A model generated the notes under the pieces. That model had not been told where the DNA came from. It saw nothing but the letters and a program-made list of their open reading frames with translations, and did not search any database. Below, in pieces: positions 18,663 to 21,743 of a stretch of DNA of 21,743 nucleotides; within the stretch, counting starts at the first letter, position 1; each line of letters starts with the position of its first letter. The translations under genes and the position numbers were made by a program. Source of the stretch: Jimgerdemannia flammicorona (taxonomy: Eukaryota; Mucoromycota; Endogonomycetes; Endogonales; Endogonaceae); the NCBI GenBank assembly GCA_003990745.1, contig RBNI01001590.1:1-21743 (forward strand), in the 5' to 3' direction.

Positions 18663-19236
18663 TCAAGATCTGGATACTGTGTGAGCAGTTTCCTTTTTGG
18701 GACAGGTTCTTGGGTATAGCAGCGATTTGTGTGTGTGAATGAGTTTCCTTCTTGAGTCAACTGAGAATGCCACAATTTGTGTAGCAAAGTAATTTCCAAA
18801 AGTATGCGATTTCTGGGTGACGGTTTTGGTGTGCCAATCTCTATGTAGCACGATGATCTTGGTGCAACGATCTCTGTGTAGTGCAACAATCTCCAAAAGT
18901 ATGCGATTTCTGGTGGTAGCTTGGTTCGGCTCACTGGGAATAGAGGATGGTATGGATTCTTCCTGGGATGGTTTGCTGGGAATTATACTGGCAGCGAGTT
19001 CTTCTATACCAAGCTCACTGGGAACAAACGAATAACTTGGGTGACTTGGATGTTATGGGTTCTTCTGAATCAGCGGGATTCTTTTTGAAGGTGGTGGCTT
19101 CAACTGGGAAATAACTCAGATGGTGAGAGTTCTTCCGAATTGGGCTCTTCTGGGAATAATAACTTGGGTGGTGCAGGTTCTCTGGGAATGCGGATAACTC
19201 GGAAATGGTGGCTTCAACTGGGAATACTACTGGCAC
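18663..19236 (-). pseudogene. Broken copy of the LTR-borne open frame
   Basis: The sense-strand reading is homologous to 9907-10464. The first part (19236-19015) contains FPVEATISELSAFPENL and FPVEATTFKKNPADSEEP. The second part (18896-18663) contains LHRDRCTKIIVLHRDWHTK and TVTQKSHTFGNYFATQIV. A 4-bp insertion near 19026 (ACAAACGAATAA against ACAAATAA) separates them. Both LTRs would have been identical at insertion, so this frame was either longer originally or opened in one copy only. Confidence 0.35.
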
Positions 19237-19492
19237 AGATTCTTCCTGAATTGGTGGACTTCTTGAAAACGGCGGCTTATTCCTTAAGTGGCAGATTACT
19301 CAAAAGGTAGCAAAGTTCTCCTTAAACTTAGATGGCAAACTCTTCAAGCTTTGTATTAGAAAGTGGACCAGAGTGGGGAAATAAGCTCACCATCTCCTAG
19401 CAGTGGCTGTAGAGTTCCTCTCAAAGTGTGGTAGGCAGACTTGTCTTTTGCTTCAATTTCAGACTGAGGTTTATTCACTCTTCTCTCTAGAG

Positions 19493-19502
19493 TATTTTAT
19501 AC
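19493..19502 (-). promoter_or_regulatory. TATA-like box, 5' LTR (active position)
   Basis: The minus strand reads GTATAAAATA, about 250 bp into the LTR. Because this is the 5' LTR, this copy would have driven the genomic transcript. The flanking TGAATAAACC is shared with the other LTR. Confidence 0.6.
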
Positions 19503-19568
19503 AAGTTGGTTGCTATCTGGTTGCTATGTGACTAACTATAAATTTGCTATTTATGGTGTGTCTGAGTG

Positions 19569-19618
19569 GACAGCTGCTGTCTGGCAGACAGCCACTGTTC
19601 AGGGGACAGCCACTGTTC
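19569..19618 (-). promoter_or_regulatory. U3 repeat cluster with palindrome, 5' LTR
   Basis: Second copy of the GACAGCTGCTGTC palindrome with two GACAGCCACTGTTC direct repeats, lying upstream of the TATA-like box. It differs from the other LTR by a few transitions. Confidence 0.45.
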
Positions 19619-19751
19619 ACATTATTCCCTTCTTTGGCTTATCTGGTTATTTATACATTTTCTGCAGTAATGGTTGCTGGCTACTATGCTATGCTAATAT
19701 TCATATCACCTGATTAGGTTTCGAGATTGCTACGTTTTGTAGTTTATCACA

Positions 19752-19755
19752 GTAT
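19752..19755. other. Target-site duplication GTAT, right copy
   Basis: Matches 9781-9784. A fifth base does not match (TGTAT on the left, GTATA on the right), so the duplication is 4 bp. Confidence 0.85.
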
Positions 19756-20170
19756 ATAGGCTTGATAAATTCAAAATTGGGTAAATTTATCTACTCTTTA
19801 CTATTAAACAAGAAGAGCTGAAGTACTATCTGACATATATAGTAGTTTGAAATTGGTAATCACCAAGACTCTGATATTCAGATGAGTATTGTAACTCAAT
19901 TATAAAATTTAATATTATTGATATTAATGCCATCATATGAAATATACATCTGATATCATTTTTTGAATCTTATAACTCAGCTAGAATAGCACAACAGTAG
20001 TAAAAAAATGCTTACTCTTTTGATAAATATTTAGTATATCATTGTAGTGATAGAGAGGCATAGAAGATGTTTTACCAGTATTCATATATGTTTTACTGTC
20101 AAGACTTCATCATAGCTTTCATATATCTGTTTAGATTTTATATATTACTCAAATTTGAATTTGAAATTAT
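19756..20170 (+). pseudogene. Plavaka-type transposase, 3' part
   Basis: This continues the gene cut at 9784. Across the rejoined site the frame reads KKNVYRLDKFKIG, then IYLLFTIKQEELKYYL, IIKFNIIDINAII, IHLISFFESYNSARIAQQ and, further on, FDKYLVYHCSDREA and KMFYQYSYMFYCQDFIIAF. The order (a YRLGK-like strand, a segment ending in an AYIVV-like strand, an I-R-x-x-HLIP-like segment) fits the C-terminal region of Plavaka transposases. Stops (TAA, TGA, TAG) are frequent and fit Trp, Gln or Arg codons. The true end is unclear. Confidence 0.75.
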
Positions 20171-20640
20171 AGAAATTGAAATAGAAGATATAGAGGTCAG
20201 TATAGATATCAATGAGCCCTGATATAGATTGCTTAGATATCATAGATATAGATAAAAGATGTCTTTGATATAGATATAGAGTGAGATATTATTGATATGA
20301 ATATCAGATAGCTCCAGATATCTTGGATACAGATTGCACCAGGGGAGATATCTAAAAAAATTCATGATAATGGCTATCTTTGCATCCCTAGATCACATTA
20401 CTTGACAGTAGAATGTAATGCTTACAGCAATAGTGCCCAGCCATGTAAATATACAGACAATGAGGATGATGAGTTATAGATTATACCCAAGAGATAGTGG
20501 AGAAGATGATAGAGTTGGTGAGCATAGAGCTATAGTACTAGCTGTTTGGGGGAGAAATTAGATCTGTGAGAGAGATGTGATAAAATGAAAGAGGAGTAGA
20601 TGTGTTTAATATACTGGATAGAGAAATGAAGGCCAGCTCC
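20171..20640. other. AT-rich DNA with GATATAGAT words, no gene seen
   Basis: GATATAGAT, GATATCATAGATATAGAT and related words recur at 20185-20330 as a weak tandem pattern. The rest is AT-rich with no open frame of note. It probably holds the 3' end of the Plavaka element; no terminal inverted repeat was found. Confidence 0.45.
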
Positions 20641-21743
20641 TTTCTCCGCTACCTTACCGGTCACAAGGTTTGGTAGGCAACCTTCTGAGTCCCCTTTCCC
20701 CTATTATTACCCCCTCTACCTCGGGTTGGTTTGCTGTGCCTGCAGGGGCATGGTGGGAGGAGGGCAATGGTGATGAGTTGCCCCTTTATCGGTGTCAGAT
20801 CGGTGCTTCCTCCACTTTTTCGCAGATTCTGATGCCTTCAGCTGCATCTGGGGTATACCTGTTTTGGTGCGGCGCCTTCTTCCTTTTGCCGTCACTAACA
20901 AGGAGTTGTCTTGGTGTGTCTCGGGCTACGTAGGGAGTCGGCCGACCTTTGGGCATCAAGTGCTCAGTGTAGGTTACCTGCAGGTCCTCGGTGCCTGTGG
21001 TGGGGCCCTCTGGCTTTGGTGAGCTTCCCAGCGAGCGTGGTTCTGGTGTAGGTGACTGCTTTTTGGGTGTTATCAGGGTGGGAGGGGAGATGGCCATCAC
21101 AGATAGGAGGAAGGGCAATAATGGTGAACCAGTAGGGTGCCAGGCTGGGGGCAGTCATCGGGGCTGGGGCAGGTGCTGCTTCGGTGGGGCCTTTTGATTG
21201 GTGTGGCATGGTTAGGTAGTAGGTGACACTCTCGGCTTCTTTTGGCAGGTAGCGGGGTGAGGCCCCAGTCGTCAGGGGGGGTCGGGGGGCCTGAGACTAC
21301 CCATTTCAGGTGTCTTGGCTGTACTCAACTGGAACCGGGAGCTGATATGGCAACGTGATCGAGGCCCGCAGGCTTGAGTAGTGGGGTATTGGGGGTCTCC
21401 TCCCGCCTCACGTGTAAGTCCTTTACTCACCTCAACTGGGAGAACCAGGCCCTACCCACCATGTTGTGCTTTGATGAGGGTTTTTCTTTGCCTGTCATTC
21501 TCTTTGGGGTGGTAGAGGCTATTCTATTCAGCTCGGGCATGGCCTTGTACATATGTTGGGTTCTCTGGCATGCGCTTTCAGTCATTGGTATATGGTTGGG
21601 TTCCCCTGGTGGTAGGGAGAGTATGGTGCATAGAATGAGGTGCAGGCCAACATAGGCCCTGCTGTGCCTGGCATGGTCGAGCTGCTGGACAATAGCTAGC
21701 CTAGGTTAATGGGGGGGCAGTGCTTGGTGGGTGGTGGGGGAGG
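20641..21743. other. GC-richer right flank, no gene recognised
   Basis: Composition changes abruptly here to GC-rich DNA with G-runs on the plus strand (GGGGGGGTCGGGGGG-like near 21277). Open frames on the minus strand at 20795-21118 (Pro-rich, SPTPEPRSLGSSPKPEGPTT), 20964-21209 and 20716-20901 overlap each other, so at most one can be coding. The plus strand has 21374-21655. None shows a domain I know. A piece of a spliced gene or of a less-mutated transposon is possible. Confidence 0.4.

Larger units (their letters stand above)
9785..19751 (-). mobile_element. Full-length Ty3/gypsy LTR retrotransposon, inactive
   Basis: The element is 9967 bp and reads right to left. Its order is 5' LTR (18541-19751), tRNA-Pro-type primer site, Gag with zinc knuckle, retropepsin, Cys/His-rich module, dUTPase, RT and RNase H, DD35E integrase with GPY/F, C-terminal extension, polypurine tract and 3' LTR (9785-10979). 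The order RT-RNase H-integrase is that of Ty3/gypsy (Metaviridae). Gag, protease, the dUTPase first half and RT/RNase H share one frame, suggesting a single ancestral polyprotein. About 25 in-frame stops lie between 18516 and 14980 alone; all are compatible with CAA/CAG-to-TAA/TAG or CGA-to-TGA. At least four frame changes occur (near 14580, 14050, 12565 and 11540). It inserted into a Plavaka transposase gene. No chromodomain was seen. Confidence 0.95.
18541..19751 (-). repeat. 5' LTR (right copy)
   Basis: 1211 bp, paired with 9785-10979. On the minus strand it begins TGTGATAAACT and ends CATTACA. The 11-mer TGGGGGCTCAA recurs at 18601-18611. The LTR is followed by the GTAT target duplication. 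Because many of the differences from the other LTR look RIP-derived, LTR divergence should not be used to date the insertion. Confidence 0.95.

Noticed and set aside
18458..18934. Open frame running from the 5' LTR through the primer site, possible Gag start
   Set aside because: It is in frame 1 and stops at 18458, whereas Gag reads in frame 0. It also crosses the U5/primer-site junction, and its equivalent in the other LTR has no Gag behind it.
20795..21118. Pro-rich 107-codon minus-strand frame as a gene
   Set aside because: Three minus-strand frames overlap here, composition alone explains their openness, and no domain or splice structure could be supported.

Overview
The window is repeat-rich intergenic chromatin from a filamentous fungus, most likely a Pezizomycotina ascomycete. 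Three things point there. A Plavaka-type (CACTA/CMC) transposase and a Ty3/gypsy LTR retrotransposon are both present and both decayed. The decay is dominated by C-to-T and G-to-A transitions, many at CpA, as left by repeat-induced point mutation (RIP). A long AT-rich block full of TpA is flanked by DNA of ordinary composition. I found no intact host gene, no rRNA or tRNA gene and no CRISPR array. The species cannot be named from the sequence.

Layout. 1-900 is mixed-composition DNA with a GATGCAGATGTC minisatellite. 960-1990 holds further degenerate tandem repeats. 1990-6900 is strongly AT-rich, with several minisatellites and one decayed minus-strand coding stretch (about 3720-4960) of unknown family. 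About 6925-9784 is the 5' nine-tenths of a Plavaka transposase on the plus strand, destroyed by stops. 9785-19751 is a complete Ty3/gypsy element on the minus strand with 1195 and 1211 bp LTRs. It is flanked by a 4-bp GTAT duplication and sits inside the Plavaka gene. The transposase reading frame resumes in phase at 19752-19758 and runs to about 20170. At about 20640 the composition switches to GC-richer DNA without a recognisable gene.

The retrotransposon reads from right to left. A right-hand (5') LTR is followed by a primer-binding site matching a tRNA-Pro 3' end. Then come Gag with a CCHC zinc knuckle, a retropepsin, an unusual Cys/His-rich module, a dUTPase carrying all five motifs, reverse transcriptase with RNase H, a DD35E integrase with a GPY/F module, a roughly 150-residue C-terminal extension, a polypurine tract and the left-hand (3') LTR. 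Gag through the first half of the dUTPase, and then RT/RNase H, lie in one reading frame, so the ancestor probably made a single Gag-Pol polyprotein. The stops in that frame are TAA/TAG where CAA/CAG would fit and TGA where CGA would fit. A few one-base indels add frameshifts.

The most notable points are the dUTPase between protease and RT, the Cys/His-rich module before it, the extra C-terminal domain after integrase, and the nested insertion that can be read at base resolution.
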